DNA from: Blastomonas sp.
Lineage (GTDB): Bacteria > Pseudomonadota > Alphaproteobacteria > Sphingomonadales > Sphingomonadaceae
Reading direction: 5' to 3'
Assembly (NCBI RefSeq): GCF_030373265.1
Contig: NZ_JAUCZC010000001.1
Coordinates: 62,001-126,000 of the forward strand
Length of the DNA stretch: 64,000 nt
Numbering within the stretch: position 1 is the first letter of the stretch; the number at the start of each line of letters is the position of its first letter. A model generated the notes under the pieces. That model made no database searches. It had not been told where the DNA came from and saw only the letters and a list, made by a program, of their open reading frames with translations. The position numbers and the translations under genes were made by a program. Of this stretch, positions 14,915-23,365 are shown in pieces.

Positions 14915-17079
14915 CAGAAGGCCTGACCGATCGAGATGTAGACCGCGACCCGCGATTCGCCCGGACGCCGGTCGATCGGGGTTGCGACATCAAGCCGCAT
15001 CGGGCCGAAATTGGTGTAGAAGCGCCCGCCCAGGCCCACGCCATAGCGCAGATCGCTGAAGCCAGGGGTCGAGCTGGTCGAGACCTGGCCGGCGTCGATA
15101 AATCCGACGACCCCGTAATTGCCGAAGCGATAGCGGACTTCCGCTGCGCCTTCGACCAGGCTGCGTCCGCCGATCGGGCGGTTGTCGGGATCCTTGGGCC
15201 CCAGCTCCTGATAGCCGAAGCCGCGGACCGATCCGCCGCCTCCGGAGTAATAGCGCCGTGAAGGTGCGATGTCCTCGCGATCGGCCCCCATGATCGAGCC
15301 GACGCGCGCGCGCCCGGCGAGCACGATGCTGTCGCCAATCGGATAATAGGCGGTAGCCTCGAGAAGGCCGCGGCCATAAAACTGCGTGCCGCTGCCGAGC
15401 GAGGCCTCGGGCGATATCTGGGCGGACAGCCGGAAGCCACTGGTCGGGTCGAGCAGGTCGTTGGAGCGGTCCCAGGTCACCTGGCCGGGCAGCGCGGCGA
15501 CATAATAAGTCCGCCGATCGCGACGGCCGAGCGCAAAGTTGAAGTCCTGCTCGTTGGTTCCGAGCAGCTCGAAACCGTAGCTGTAGGTCAGCCGCTTTTG
15601 CCAGATGGGGGTGCTGTAATAGGACACACGCCCCGCCAGCCGCCCGGTGAACGCTTCAAAGGCAGCAAAGTCGCTGCGCAGCGCCGACAGGCTGAGTTCG
15701 ACCGCGCGATCGCGGCGTCCGGCATTCGAGCGGCGGAATGTCCCCGACGCGCCCTGTTCCTGTGTTCCTGCGACGATGCTGGCGATCAGCGCGCCTTCGG
15801 GCGGAAACAGGTTGCGATGGGTCCAGCTTCCCTGCGCGCGGATGCCCTGGCCGGTGCCATAGCCGGCATTGGCCGCCAGCGTCCGGGCAGGTCCTGCTTC
15901 CTGATCGACAGCGAGGTCGGCATATTGGGTGCCATCGGGGGCGGCTACACCGGTCTGCTCGGGTTTGATCGCAACCACCGAATACAGACCTGTCGCGACC
16001 AGCGCCTTGCGCAAATCGTCGACCAGTCGGCTGTCATACAGATCGCCTTTGTCGAAGCGGGCCAGCTTGGCGATGTGATCGGTATCGAACACCGTGGTGC
16101 CCGAGGTGACGATGTCGCCGAAACTGCTGCGCGGACCGGTGGCGATCGGCAGGGTGTAGTCACCGCTTGTGGTTTCGGGATCGAGCAGGATGTCGCGCTG
16201 TCCGATCTGCGTGAACGGATATCCGTACTGCGGCAGCGCCACGGCAACATTGGCCTCCGCCGCCAGAATGCGTTCGGCGTCGATCGGCTCTCCGGTCGCC
16301 GGGACGAAGTTGCGCGTGATCAGGTCTTCGGGCTCGACCGGCGGTGCGTTGAAGGTGATCGATCCCAGCGTGTAGCAGGGGCCGGGCGATGCCGTGAGCA
16401 CGACGACCATTGGGCCGGTGCCTTCTTCGGGCATCTCGATCGCGCCGTTAACCGTGGCATCGAAATGGCACTGGCCGATCAGCAGGTCGGCGAGCAGTTG
16501 CTGGTCTTCCAGCATCCGCGCCGACACCATGGCTCCATTGTTGGCCTTGCCGTCGCCATCGTCGAGCGCGGAGAGATCCCTGAAGCGTGAGCGGATCGTT
16601 CCGGGGCTGTCTGGCTCGGGCTCGGCGTCGGTCGCGTCCTCGAGCGTCTCGAGCCCTTCGATCCGGTAGCTGTACCGGACCGAACGGGCGGGCGCGTCCT
16701 CTGCTTCGGTAAACTGGCTTTCATCAAACGGATTGACGTCGAAACTGCCCAGCGGCTCCAGCGGCGCGGCGAGTTCGGCATCATCCGCGATCGGTGGGGC
16801 CATCGCCTCGCCGTCTGTCAGTGGCTGGGCACTCTGCTCCAGCGCCGATTGCTCGGCATCCCACTCCTCGACGGTGCCCATTGGAGCATCCGGATCGATC
16901 GCGGGGATGGTCGCGTCGAATTCCTCGTCGGTGATGATCGGGGGTTCAGCGCTGGCGGGCGGCTCTTGCGCCGCAGCGCCGGGTTGGGAAGGGGCATCCT
17001 GCTGCATCGCAAGCGCCTGCGGCGCGTCATAGACCGTTGGCACAAGCACGCAGCACACCGAACAAAGGCGCAATAACAT
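14914..17079 (-). CDS. tamA: outer membrane TamA-type Omp85 protein
   Basis: A 721-residue Omp85 protein. A signal peptide (1 to about 25) leads into an acidic, Pro-rich stretch of about 130 residues, then POTRA-like domains (for example GSITFNAPPVEPEDLITRNF) and a C-terminal 16-strand barrel of the bacterial surface antigen family (SVRGFGYQELGP and related segments, roughly residues 390-721). The chain ends in Phe, as usual for barrels, and GSVRGFGYQELGP carries the conserved lid-loop RGF motif. Direct coupling to tamB identifies it as TamA rather than BamA. The long acidic segment before the POTRA region is unusual compared with enterobacterial TamA and may be lineage specific. Confidence 0.9.
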   Translation of the reverse strand: MLLRLCSVCCVLVPTVYDAPQALAMQQDAPSQPGAAAQEPPASAEPPIITDEEFDATIPAIDPDAPMGTVEEWDAEQSALEQSAQPLTDGEAMAPPIADDAELAAPLEPLGSFDVNPFDESQFTEAEDAPARSVRYSYRIEGLETLEDATDAEPEPDSPGTIRSRFRDLSALDDGDGKANNGAMVSARMLEDQQLLADLLIGQCHFDATVNGAIEMPEEGTGPMVVVLTASPGPCYTLGSITFNAPPVEPEDLITRNFVPATGEPIDAERILAAEANVAVALPQYGYPFTQIGQRDILLDPETTSGDYTLPIATGPRSSFGDIVTSGTTVFDTDHIAKLARFDKGDLYDSRLVDDLRKALVATGLYSVVAIKPEQTGVAAPDGTQYADLAVDQEAGPARTLAANAGYGTGQGIRAQGSWTHRNLFPPEGALIASIVAGTQEQGASGTFRRSNAGRRDRAVELSLSALRSDFAAFEAFTGRLAGRVSYYSTPIWQKRLTYSYGFELLGTNEQDFNFALGRRDRRTYYVAALPGQVTWDRSNDLLDPTSGFRLSAQISPEASLGSGTQFYGRGLLEATAYYPIGDSIVLAGRARVGSIMGADREDIAPSRRYYSGGGGSVRGFGYQELGPKDPDNRPIGGRSLVEGAAEVRYRFGNYGVVGFIDAGQVSTSSTPGFSDLRYGVGLGGRFYTNFGPMRLDVATPIDRRPGESRVAVYISIGQAF

Positions 17080-17242
17080 CGAAAATCCTGATCTCGGGGC
17101 GCCAAGCTTGAACGTCCTCCGGTGCCCTTACGCGGCGACCCGGCAAAAGGTTCACGCCGAGAGCAAAGAAATCTGGAAATTCAACGCCAACCTTCGATCA
17201 CGCACTGTCGCATTGGGAAGGAGGGGCGGCCCGAAATGCCGT

Positions 17243-18352
17243 TCAGCTGTGAATGTCGTTGGGCGATCTGCGGTTGGTCCGGTCGATTCCCATCAGCAGG
17301 CCGACCGAAAGCATGGCGGCCATCATCGCCGAACCGCCATAGGACACCAGAGGCAGCGGAATCCCGACGACCGGCGCGAGGCCGATTACCATCATCAGGT
17401 TGATAGCAATGTAAAGGAACAGGCTGTTGATCAGCCCGCCTGCGAACAGTTTCTCGAACCGGCCCTGCGATTCGCGAGCGACTTTCATCCCCCAGCGGAT
17501 CAGCAATCCGAACAGCACAATGATCGCGATGCCGCCGATCAGGCCCCATTCTTCGGCAATCGCGGAGAAGATGAAATCGGTTTCGGTCTCGGGCAGATAG
17601 TGCAGATGGCTCTGACTTCCCCCAAGCCAGCCCTTGCCATCGACCCCGCCTGATCCGATCGCGATCAGGGATTGCGACACGTGATAGCCTGCACCCAGCG
17701 GATCTTCCTGCGGGTTGAGAAAGATTGTCAGGCGCCGTTGCTGGTGGGGTAGTAGCAGAAAGTTGTAGATCAGAGGCAGCGTCGTTGCGAGCGCGACACC
17801 GGCACCGATGAACCAGATCAATGGAAATCCCGCCAGAAAGCAGATGATCACCGCGCTCAGTAGCAGCAGTGACCCGGTCCCCAGATCAGGTTGCGCGGCA
17901 ATCAGCAAGAAGGGGATCGCGGTCAACACGATCGGCGGCCACAGTGCCCTGAAAGACCCCATTTCGGTTGGCGGTACGGTTTCGAAGAACCGTGCCAGCA
18001 CCGCGAGCAGGGCGATCTTGACCAGCTCGGACGGCTGAAGTTGCATGAAGCCAAGATCGAGCCAGCTGCGCGCGCCGCCCTTGATCGCTCCGAGCAGCAG
18101 CACCGCCACCAGCACGGCCAGGCTCGCCACCAGCGCGGGATAGACCAGCGGTTTGTAGAAGCTCACCGGGATGTAGGATATCGCGATGGCCACGCCCAGG
18201 AACAGCATGAACCGGATAAGATGCGTCGCGGCCCAAGGTGAGATCGAACCGCCCGCGACCGAAAAAAGCGTCAGACCACCCACCAGCGCCAAGGCTGCGG
18301 TGAGCCCGATAGCCTGCCAGGATTGATCGGCGAGCGGCCGTGGTAACAGCAT
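17243..18352 (-). CDS. rodA: peptidoglycan glycosyltransferase RodA
   Basis: A 369-residue SEDS family protein with about ten TM helices. Diagnostic segments are KGGARSWLDLGFMQLQPSELVKI (the SEDS loop with PSE), AQPDLGTGSLLLL with the catalytic-site Asp region, and the C-terminal GIPLPLVSYGGSAMM. RodA polymerises lipid II during cell elongation together with PBP2. The frame continues 43 codons upstream, but ATG 18352 gives the usual N-terminus just before TM1. In many relatives rodA sits at the end of mreBCD-mrdA; here it is flanked by tamA and a chromate transporter, and no mre or pbp2 gene is in the window. Confidence 0.92.
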   Translation of the reverse strand: MLLPRPLADQSWQAIGLTAALALVGGLTLFSVAGGSISPWAATHLIRFMLFLGVAIAISYIPVSFYKPLVYPALVASLAVLVAVLLLGAIKGGARSWLDLGFMQLQPSELVKIALLAVLARFFETVPPTEMGSFRALWPPIVLTAIPFLLIAAQPDLGTGSLLLLSAVIICFLAGFPLIWFIGAGVALATTLPLIYNFLLLPHQQRRLTIFLNPQEDPLGAGYHVSQSLIAIGSGGVDGKGWLGGSQSHLHYLPETETDFIFSAIAEEWGLIGGIAIIVLFGLLIRWGMKVARESQGRFEKLFAGGLINSLFLYIAINLMMVIGLAPVVGIPLPLVSYGGSAMMAAMLSVGLLMGIDRTNRRSPNDIHS

Positions 18353-18544
18353 GTTCAAGTGCGCATTCCTGTACGACCGGGCCTGCACGAACCGGCCTTT
18401 GCGATGCGGCCCGTGCAATCCGGTCGGTGCGGCCCCGTTCGATTCGCGTCTGGCGTGTGCAGGCACGTAGGTCAACACCATGCCATAGCCTGGATCAAAA
18501 TTGATGCGGCATCTTGGGATCGGGTGCAGTACGTGTCGGGCGCG

Positions 18545-19876
18545 TCAAACCGATGCGCGCGCGATCGAGCCTAACACCAGTCCGGCCACCGCAAGCGCTG
18601 CCAGCATGCGGAAGATGCCCCAGTTAAGACCGAACACCATCAGCGCAGCGAGAATCGAAAGCACTCCGGCGCGCCAGTCGAAGCTTGCCCAAGCCGGTAG
18701 GCTGAGATGCAGCGGGCCGATGTCGGTTGGTGTCACGCGGGTGAACAGAACGTGCAGCGCGAACCAGACCGACAGGTTGGCGATGACGCCGACCACGGCG
18801 GCCGTCAGGGCGGCAAGGCCACCCTTCAGCCGCGTGGCATGCTGCAGCCGCTCGATCCACGGCGCAAAGGTGAAGATCCACAGGAAGCAGGGCGCGAAAG
18901 TCACCCAGGTGGTCAGCCCTGCGCCAAGCACGCCCGCGACCATCGGCGAAAATGGCTCGGGCGCGCGAAATGCGGCAAGAAACCCGACGTGCTGGGTGAC
19001 GAGGATCAACGGCCCTGGCGTCGTCTCGGCGAGGCCCAAGCCATCGGCCATCTCGCCCGGCTGCAACCAGCCATAGGTCTGCACCGCCTCCTGCGCCATA
19101 TAGGCGAGCACCGCATAGGCGCCGCCGAAGGTGACGACCGCGAGCTTCGAGAAAAACACGCCGATGTCCCAAAGAACGTGATCCTGACCCAAAATGACCA
19201 GCACCAGCGCCATCGGCATCACCCAGATGGCTGCCCATAGCAGCACGGTGCGCGCCATGGCGGCGAACGATGGCCTCGGTGAAATAGCCACGCCGGGTGC
19301 AGGCTTGAGCGCAAGCCAGTCGGGACGGGAGGCAGCGACAGCCATCCCCAGCACGCCCGCGCCAAGGACCACCAGCGGAAAGGGCAGGTTGAACAGAAAC
19401 AGCGCAAGAAACGAAGTCACCGCAAGCGCTTGCTTGAAGCGCGTGTCGAGTGCACGGTCGCCGATGCGGATCAGCGCCTGCGCCACGATCGCCAGCACCG
19501 CGGCCTTGATTCCCAGAAATATCGCCGCAAACCAGTCGAGGTCAGCGGCCAGAGCATAAAGCGACGACAGCGTCAGCATCACCAGCGCTCCGGGGATCAC
19601 GAACAGCAGTCCGGCAGCAAGCCCGCCTTTCAGCCCGTGCAGTCGCCATCCGATCCAGGTCGCCAGTTGCTGCGCCTCGGGGCCGGGCAACAGGTGGCAG
19701 AAATTGAGTGCGTGAAGAAACTGCGCCTCATCGACCCATTGGTGTTTTTCGACGACCTCGCCATGCATCAAAGCGATCTGCCCGGCAGGGCCGCCGAAGC
19801 TCAGCCAGCCGATCCGCGCGAACACCCGCAAAAAGGCGCCGAACTCATGGCCATCGCTGGTTTGGCTGGTGGCCAC
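18545..19876 (-). CDS. chrA: chromate transporter, ChrA family (two-domain)
   Basis: A protein of about 443 residues made of two homologous membrane halves. The first starts FLRVFARIGWLSFGGPAGQIAL and contains LLPGPEAQQLATWIGW. The second has FFSKLAVVTFGGAYAVLAYM and ETTPGPLILVTQHVGF. The FGGP...PGP pattern is diagnostic of CHR transporters, which export chromate or take up sulfate-like anions. The frame is open back through the tRNA gene to 20095, so the start is a choice: GTG 19876 (or GTG 19882), downstream of the tRNA terminator and after GGGGAG/GGGG sequences; no in-frame ATG exists nearby. It lies directly behind tRNA-Val, a common site for acquired genes, though base use looks native. 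Confidence 0.85.
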   Translation of the reverse strand: MATSQTSDGHEFGAFLRVFARIGWLSFGGPAGQIALMHGEVVEKHQWVDEAQFLHALNFCHLLPGPEAQQLATWIGWRLHGLKGGLAAGLLFVIPGALVMLTLSSLYALAADLDWFAAIFLGIKAAVLAIVAQALIRIGDRALDTRFKQALAVTSFLALFLFNLPFPLVVLGAGVLGMAVAASRPDWLALKPAPGVAISPRPSFAAMARTVLLWAAIWVMPMALVLVILGQDHVLWDIGVFFSKLAVVTFGGAYAVLAYMAQEAVQTYGWLQPGEMADGLGLAETTPGPLILVTQHVGFLAAFRAPEPFSPMVAGVLGAGLTTWVTFAPCFLWIFTFAPWIERLQHATRLKGGLAALTAAVVGVIANLSVWFALHVLFTRVTPTDIGPLHLSLPAWASFDWRAGVLSILAALMVFGLNWGIFRMLAALAVAGLVLGSIARASV

Positions 19877-19955
19877 GCACACAATCCCCAGATGCTCCCC
19901 ACAAGATGCGAGGCCGCCCGAGGCGCAGCTTGGACCGTCGCAGCCGCCAGCGCAT

Positions 19956-19993
19956 AAAAAAACCCGCCAACCTGATGGTTTGGCGGGTTTTTT
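19956..19993 (-). terminator. intrinsic terminator after tRNA-Val (bidirectional)
   Basis: Perfect arms CCCGCCAA / TTGGCGGG with a 9-base loop, flanked by seven A on one side and six T on the other, so it can terminate in both directions. It lies directly 3' of the tRNA-Val gene and separates it from the chromate transporter. Confidence 0.85.
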
Positions 19994-19995
19994 AA

Positions 19996-20070
19996 TGGTG
20001 GGCGTAGCAAGGATTGAACTTGCGACCCCTGCGATGTCAACACAGTGCTCTACCACTGAGCTATACGCCC
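19996..20070 (-). tRNA. tRNA-Val (anticodon GAC)
   Basis: A 75-nt tRNA on the minus strand. The acceptor stem is GGGCGTA paired with TACGCCC, followed by discriminator A and an encoded CCA. The D arm begins AGCTCAGTGG, the anticodon stem is CTGTG/CGCAG with loop TTGACAT (anticodon GAC), and the T arm is GCAAG-TTCAATC-CTTGC. All stems pair well. A strong terminator follows within 3 bases. Confidence 0.97.
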
Positions 20071-20155
20071 CACCGGTGGTACCTGCCCGCACCAAGGCGC
20101 TGGCAAGGGCGGTCCATTACAAAGAGCCTGCGAACGACGCAAGCGGTAAATGTTG

Positions 20156-20177
20156 CAAAAACGACTCCGCGGGTCGT
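20156..20177 (-). terminator. possible intrinsic terminator downstream of cpdR
   Basis: On the minus strand ACGAC-CCGCGGA-GTCGT is followed by five T, ten bases after the cpdR stop. The stem is only five base pairs, so strength is uncertain. Confidence 0.45.
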
Positions 20178-20186
20178 GATCGGCGA

Positions 20187-20564
20187 TCAGAGGCTTTGCG
20201 CGAAGGTGCCGCGCGCAAACACCCGGTCGACCTCGAGCACCAGATCCTTGAGGTGGAAAGGCTTTGACAGCACCCGGGCGCTCGGCGCGGCCTGCTCCGC
20301 CTTCAGCGTGACCGCAGCGAATCCGGTAATGAACATCACCTTTGTCGCGGGCGAAATCCGGCCGCAATGCTGCGCGAGCTCGATTCCATCCATTTCCGGC
20401 ATCACGATATCGGTCAACAGCAGATCAAAATGATCGTCTTGCAGCAGCGGCAGCGCAGCCGTCCCGCGATCGACCGCAACCACGGTGTAGTCGGCCTTTT
20501 CCAGGGCCCGTTGCAGATAGGCGCGCATCGCCGTATCGTCTTCTGCCAGCAATATGCGCAACAT
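20187..20564 (-). CDS. cpdR: single-domain response regulator CpdR
   Basis: A 125-residue stand-alone receiver domain. The acidic pair Asp9/Asp10, phospho-acceptor Asp52 (in LLLTDIVMPEMDGIEL) and the conserved Lys in VLSKPFHLKD are all present. The wording of these motifs, including VMFITGFAAV, is that of alphaproteobacterial CpdR, the adaptor that in its unphosphorylated form primes ClpXP for degradation of cell-cycle substrates and is phosphorylated through CckA-ChpT. ATG 20564, placed after AAGGAACAAGG, fits better than the upstream ATG 20591. DivL, another member of the same relay, is encoded 32 kb away at 52.4 kb. Confidence 0.9.
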   Translation of the reverse strand: MLRILLAEDDTAMRAYLQRALEKADYTVVAVDRGTAALPLLQDDHFDLLLTDIVMPEMDGIELAQHCGRISPATKVMFITGFAAVTLKAEQAAPSARVLSKPFHLKDLVLEVDRVFARGTFAQSL

Positions 20565-20612
20565 CGCCTTGTTCCTTCGCCCCATGTGCACTCCTGCTTA
20601 TGCCCGATGCGG

Positions 20613-20641
20613 TTAACATTTTCCAGCATCCTGTAGACCAA
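20613..20641 (-). promoter_or_regulatory. candidate cpdR promoter
   Basis: TTGGTC and TGTTAA separated by 17 bases on the minus strand, about 50 bases upstream of the cpdR start. The -10 overlaps GTTAAC, which contains a CtrA half-site (TTAAC), but no second half-site at the right spacing is seen. Confidence 0.4.
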
Positions 20642-20759
20642 TTGCAGGCGTGCCCCGAAGTTGGACACGCCATACGGTGCGGGTAAATGCGCCGCCCAGC
20701 AGGGTCGGGCAGGGCGCCGGCTTTGACAGGGGGGGCGGTTTCCCGCATGGCTGTTGGCC

Positions 20760-21659
20760 ATGGATAGTGGATCGACCGATGATGCCCGCCCTTCGCGCCT
20801 GTTCAGCGTGTCCGGCTTAGCCGAGGCACGGTTGCCGGTGCTGGTCGCGGTTCCGCATGCCGGGCGCGATTATCCCGACGAGATCCTGCTCAACGCCCGT
20901 GTGCCGCAAGCGGTGCTCGAGCGGCTGGAGGATCGCCACGTCGACATGCTCGCGGTGGGCGCTGCGGCATCGGGATGTGCCACTTTGGTGGCGCACGTGG
21001 CGCGCGCGTGGATCGATCTCAATCGCGCGCCGAGCGAAATCGATCCGCAGATGATCGTCGATGCGCCGCGCACCGCCTTTGCCCAGCCCAGCGCCAAGGT
21101 GCGCGGTGGGCTGGGGCTGGTCCCGCGCCGGTTGGCCGACCATGGTGAGCTGTGGCGCAAGCCCTGGACCCGCAATTCCATCGCCACGCGCGTATCGTCG
21201 CTGCACGATCCCTATCATCAGGCGCTGTCGGAGGCGCTTGCCAGCCTGAGGGCACGGTTTGGCTGCGCGCTGCTGATCGATCTTCACTCAATGCCGCCGC
21301 TCCGGCCCGAAGGTCCAGGACCGGTAGCGCGAATCGTGGTCGGGGACCGCTACGGCCGCTCGGCAGGCGCCAGCCTGTGCGATCTTGCCGTGCGTGCGCT
21401 CGGCCAGGGCGGCTTCGAAGTTGCGCTCAACCATCCCTATGCTGGCGGGTATGTGCTGGAACGCCACGGGCGTCCGGCGCGCAATATCCATGCCCTGCAG
21501 ATCGAGGTGGACCGCAGCCTGTATCTTGATGCCAGCCTGTCCGGCCAGGGCGAGGGGCTCAACGACGTTCAGGAGGCCGTGGCAATGCTGGCCCGGACGC
21601 TCGCTAACGACCTTCTGCGGGATGTCGGGGGCCAGGATATCGCGATCGCCGCCGAATAG
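20760..21659 (+). CDS. N-formylglutamate amidohydrolase
   Basis: A 299-residue member of the N-formylglutamate amidohydrolase (HutG-type) family, which hydrolyses N-formylglutamate to glutamate and formate in histidine degradation. Family marks are VAVPHAGRDYP near the N-terminus, the metal-site segment LLIDLHSMPP (about 175-184), AWIDLNRAPSEIDP, and NHPYAGGYVLERHG in the C-terminal third. No other hut genes are nearby, so the in vivo substrate may be another formyl or acyl amino acid. ATG 20760 is preceded by an in-frame TTG at 20754; no strong ribosome binding site is seen. It is divergent from cpdR. Confidence 0.87.
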   Translation: MDSGSTDDARPSRLFSVSGLAEARLPVLVAVPHAGRDYPDEILLNARVPQAVLERLEDRHVDMLAVGAAASGCATLVAHVARAWIDLNRAPSEIDPQMIVDAPRTAFAQPSAKVRGGLGLVPRRLADHGELWRKPWTRNSIATRVSSLHDPYHQALSEALASLRARFGCALLIDLHSMPPLRPEGPGPVARIVVGDRYGRSAGASLCDLAVRALGQGGFEVALNHPYAGGYVLERHGRPARNIHALQIEVDRSLYLDASLSGQGEGLNDVQEAVAMLARTLANDLLRDVGGQDIAIAAE

Positions 21660-21703
21660 CGCGCGCGCGTTCCCCACACGCATTCCCATTGCTGACACCC
21701 AAG

Positions 21704-21802
21704 AAAAAACCGCCTCGTGACGGATCACGAGGCGGCCAAGGTTCAGGGAGGAGGTGCACAAGTGCACCTGTCGGGACGCGAAAGGGGGGGAAGCATCCCG
21801 AC
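21704..21802 (-). ncRNA. putative small RNA with CCUCCUCCC anti-SD motif
   Basis: About 99 nt on the minus strand with all marks of a free-standing RNA gene. Hairpin 1 pairs UGUCGGGA with UCCCGACA (21803-21796 with 21776-21769) around a loop holding seven consecutive C. Hairpin 2 is AGGUGCA-CUUG-UGCACCU (21768-21751). A single-stranded CCUCCUCCC follows (21753-21745). The 3' end is a strong terminator, CCGCCUCGUGA paired with UCACGAGGCGG, then six U. A sigma70-like promoter with 17-base spacing lies immediately upstream. No convincing coding frame covers it. C-rich CCUCCUCCC sRNAs (CcsR/cuckoo and the alpha-r8/suhB type) are known in alphaproteobacteria and act on ribosome binding sites; membership here is inference. 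Confidence 0.7.
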
Positions 21803-21808
21803 ACCGTC

Positions 21809-21837
21809 AATCTAGGGAAGATTGGCTCGCAGTTCAA
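21809..21837 (-). promoter_or_regulatory. promoter of the putative small RNA
   Basis: TTGAAC (21837-21832) and TAGATT (21814-21809) with exactly 17 bases between them on the minus strand. The predicted start, near 21802, coincides with the first base pairs of hairpin 1. Confidence 0.65.
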
Positions 21838-21955
21838 TGGTGGTGTTGCGAAAAATCTTGCCTGCTGAATTGTCTTGCTAATGCGACCTAATCGCAATAA
21901 CTCTTTTGCAGGCGTCGCGATTGCGGGACGCCAGGCAACAAGAGGAGTGAGGACC

Positions 21956-22402
21956 ATGGGCATTTGGTGGCAGGATTTGATCGAACGCCCCGCCGATCTT
22001 GGCTCAGCGACGATTTTCGAGGCCAGGCTGCTGGTCGCGTTGCGAATCGCGGTGTTTGCACACAAGACCGGGGCCGATCCCGCGGCCCATGTCGCGGCCC
22101 GGCTGGGCAGCGTCGCTTTGTCCAATCAACTGTCGCTGGTGCTTGAGGCGATGGGCCAGGTGTGGCCCGAACCGTTCAGCGTATCACGCCCGTGCTGCGC
22201 CCGGATGTCGCCCGATGAATCGATGTTCGTCGGCATGGTGCGCAGCGCGATGCGCGGCAACCGCGCGGCATTCGATCGGCAGACCCGCGAAATGATCGCC
22301 GAGGATGCGCGTACGCTGATCTACAACCTGATGTGGCAGATTGGCGGTATGGCCTCCACGCATGCCGAGACCGATCATCGCAGCGGTCCTATCGAAGGCT
22401 AG
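21956..22402 (+). CDS. uncharacterised Sphingomonadales-type Cys-pair protein
   Basis: A 148-residue soluble protein without signal or TM segments. Its central feature is RPCCARMSPDE (about 80-90), a Cys-Cys pair followed by an acidic stretch, between two helical regions. I recall similar small proteins in Sphingomonadales (DUF6628-like), but this link is from memory of pattern only. ATG 21956 follows AGAGGAGTGAGG, a strong ribosome binding site. Its stop overlaps that of the convergent OxyR-like gene by 4 bases. Function unknown; the Cys pair beside a redox regulator hints at thiol chemistry, which is speculation. Confidence 0.65.
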   Translation: MGIWWQDLIERPADLGSATIFEARLLVALRIAVFAHKTGADPAAHVAARLGSVALSNQLSLVLEAMGQVWPEPFSVSRPCCARMSPDESMFVGMVRSAMRGNRAAFDRQTREMIAEDARTLIYNLMWQIGGMASTHAETDHRSGPIEG

Positions 22403-23331
22403 GGCCTGGGGAGCGGCAGGGGATCGGCGTTGCTGCTGGCCTCGACGACAAACGCGCGGATGAAATCGGCAATCGCCTGGAATCCATCGCCGAATGCTGC
22501 ACCGGTGCGCCAGATCGCGGCGATCGATCGCCGCGCCTTCCAGCCTGCAATGTCCAGCCGCGCGACGATTTCCGCAGCATGGATTTCGGTTGCCAGATAG
22601 CGCTCGGGCAGCAACGCCAGGCCGATTCCCGAGCCGACCATCTGGCGGATGCTGTCGAGACTGGTCCCTTCATAGTCGTGGAGGATATGCGCGCCGAGTT
22701 CGTCGCAAATTTCGCGGGTCTGCCGATGATAATGGTGGCGCCGATCCAGCGTCAGGAACCCGGCGCCTTTGAGCGCGGATGGTGCGATATTCTTCTGTCC
22801 CGCCAGCGGATGATCGGGCGGCGCTACGACAAACAGCCGTTCGCTGAACAAAGGTTCGATGACGATGCCGCTGGCGTCGACCGGCATCGGTGCCAGCATC
22901 ATATCCAACGCGCCGCGCATCACCTCACGGACCTGGTCATCAGGAATCCCCTCGCGGATATGCAGCCGCAGATCGGGCTGCTGGCGGTGCAGGCCTGCGA
23001 CGATCGCGGGCATCAGATACGGCCCCAAAGTGGGCGTGATCCCGAAGCGCAGAGTCCCGGCGATACCCTTGCCGGCGCGCTGGGCAAGCTCGGTCAGGTC
23101 CCTGACTTGCACCAGAATGCCGCGGGCGCGGGCGGCGATGTCGCGGCCCAGCGGGGTGAGTTGGACATCCTGCCCACTGCGATCGATCAGCGACGCGTCC
23201 AGCCGCGCCTCCAGCGTTCGCAATTGCTGGCTCAACGTCGGCTGCGAGACGTGCACGGCAAAGGCAGCGCGGCCAAAATGGCGATGATCGTCCAGAGCAA
23301 CGAGATACTGCAGCTGCCGGAGGCTGGGCAT
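22399..23331 (-). CDS. LysR-family regulator, OxyR-like
   Basis: A 310-residue LysR regulator: an N-terminal winged helix (residues 1-60, RHFGRAAFAVHVSQPTLSQQ) and a periplasmic-binding-type sensor domain. The sequence tracks OxyR through the sensor (FLTLDRRHHYHRQ...ICDELG...GTSLDSIRQMVGSGIGLALLP). However, the position of the peroxidatic Cys199 of E. coli OxyR is occupied by His200; the resolving Cys is kept as Cys209. It may therefore not sense peroxide by the usual disulfide. ATG 23331 follows GAAAGGACG. No catalase or ahpC lies in the 323 bases upstream. Confidence 0.85.
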   Translation of the reverse strand: MPSLRQLQYLVALDDHRHFGRAAFAVHVSQPTLSQQLRTLEARLDASLIDRSGQDVQLTPLGRDIAARARGILVQVRDLTELAQRAGKGIAGTLRFGITPTLGPYLMPAIVAGLHRQQPDLRLHIREGIPDDQVREVMRGALDMMLAPMPVDASGIVIEPLFSERLFVVAPPDHPLAGQKNIAPSALKGAGFLTLDRRHHYHRQTREICDELGAHILHDYEGTSLDSIRQMVGSGIGLALLPERYLATEIHAAEIVARLDIAGWKARRSIAAIWRTGAAFGDGFQAIADFIRAFVVEASSNADPLPLPRP

Positions 23332-23348
23332 GATGTCGTCCTTTCAGT

Positions 23349-23365
23349 GATAGACGTTGACTATC
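23349..23365 (-). promoter_or_regulatory. candidate autoregulatory site of the OxyR-like gene
   Basis: Dyad GATAG-N7-CTATC, eighteen bases upstream of the start codon. ATAG-N7-CTAT is the outline of one half of an OxyR site and also fits a LysR T-N11-A box. A second half-site is degenerate. Confidence 0.45.

Noticed and set aside
12368-14926. An 852-codon plus-strand frame opposite tamB
   Set aside because: Shadow of tamB; low-complexity Ala/Arg/Asp/His composition and no recognisable domain.
19883-20095. N-terminal extension of the chromate transporter through the tRNA
   Set aside because: The frame merely stays open across tRNA-Val and its terminator; conserved ChrA sequence begins after 19876.
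21751-21890. Plus-strand mini-ORF starting GTG at 21754 after GGGAGGAGG, looking like a gene with an ideal ribosome binding site
   Set aside because: The purine stretch is the complement of the CCUCCUCCC motif of the minus-strand RNA, and the reading frame is odd in composition and overlaps its hairpins and promoter.
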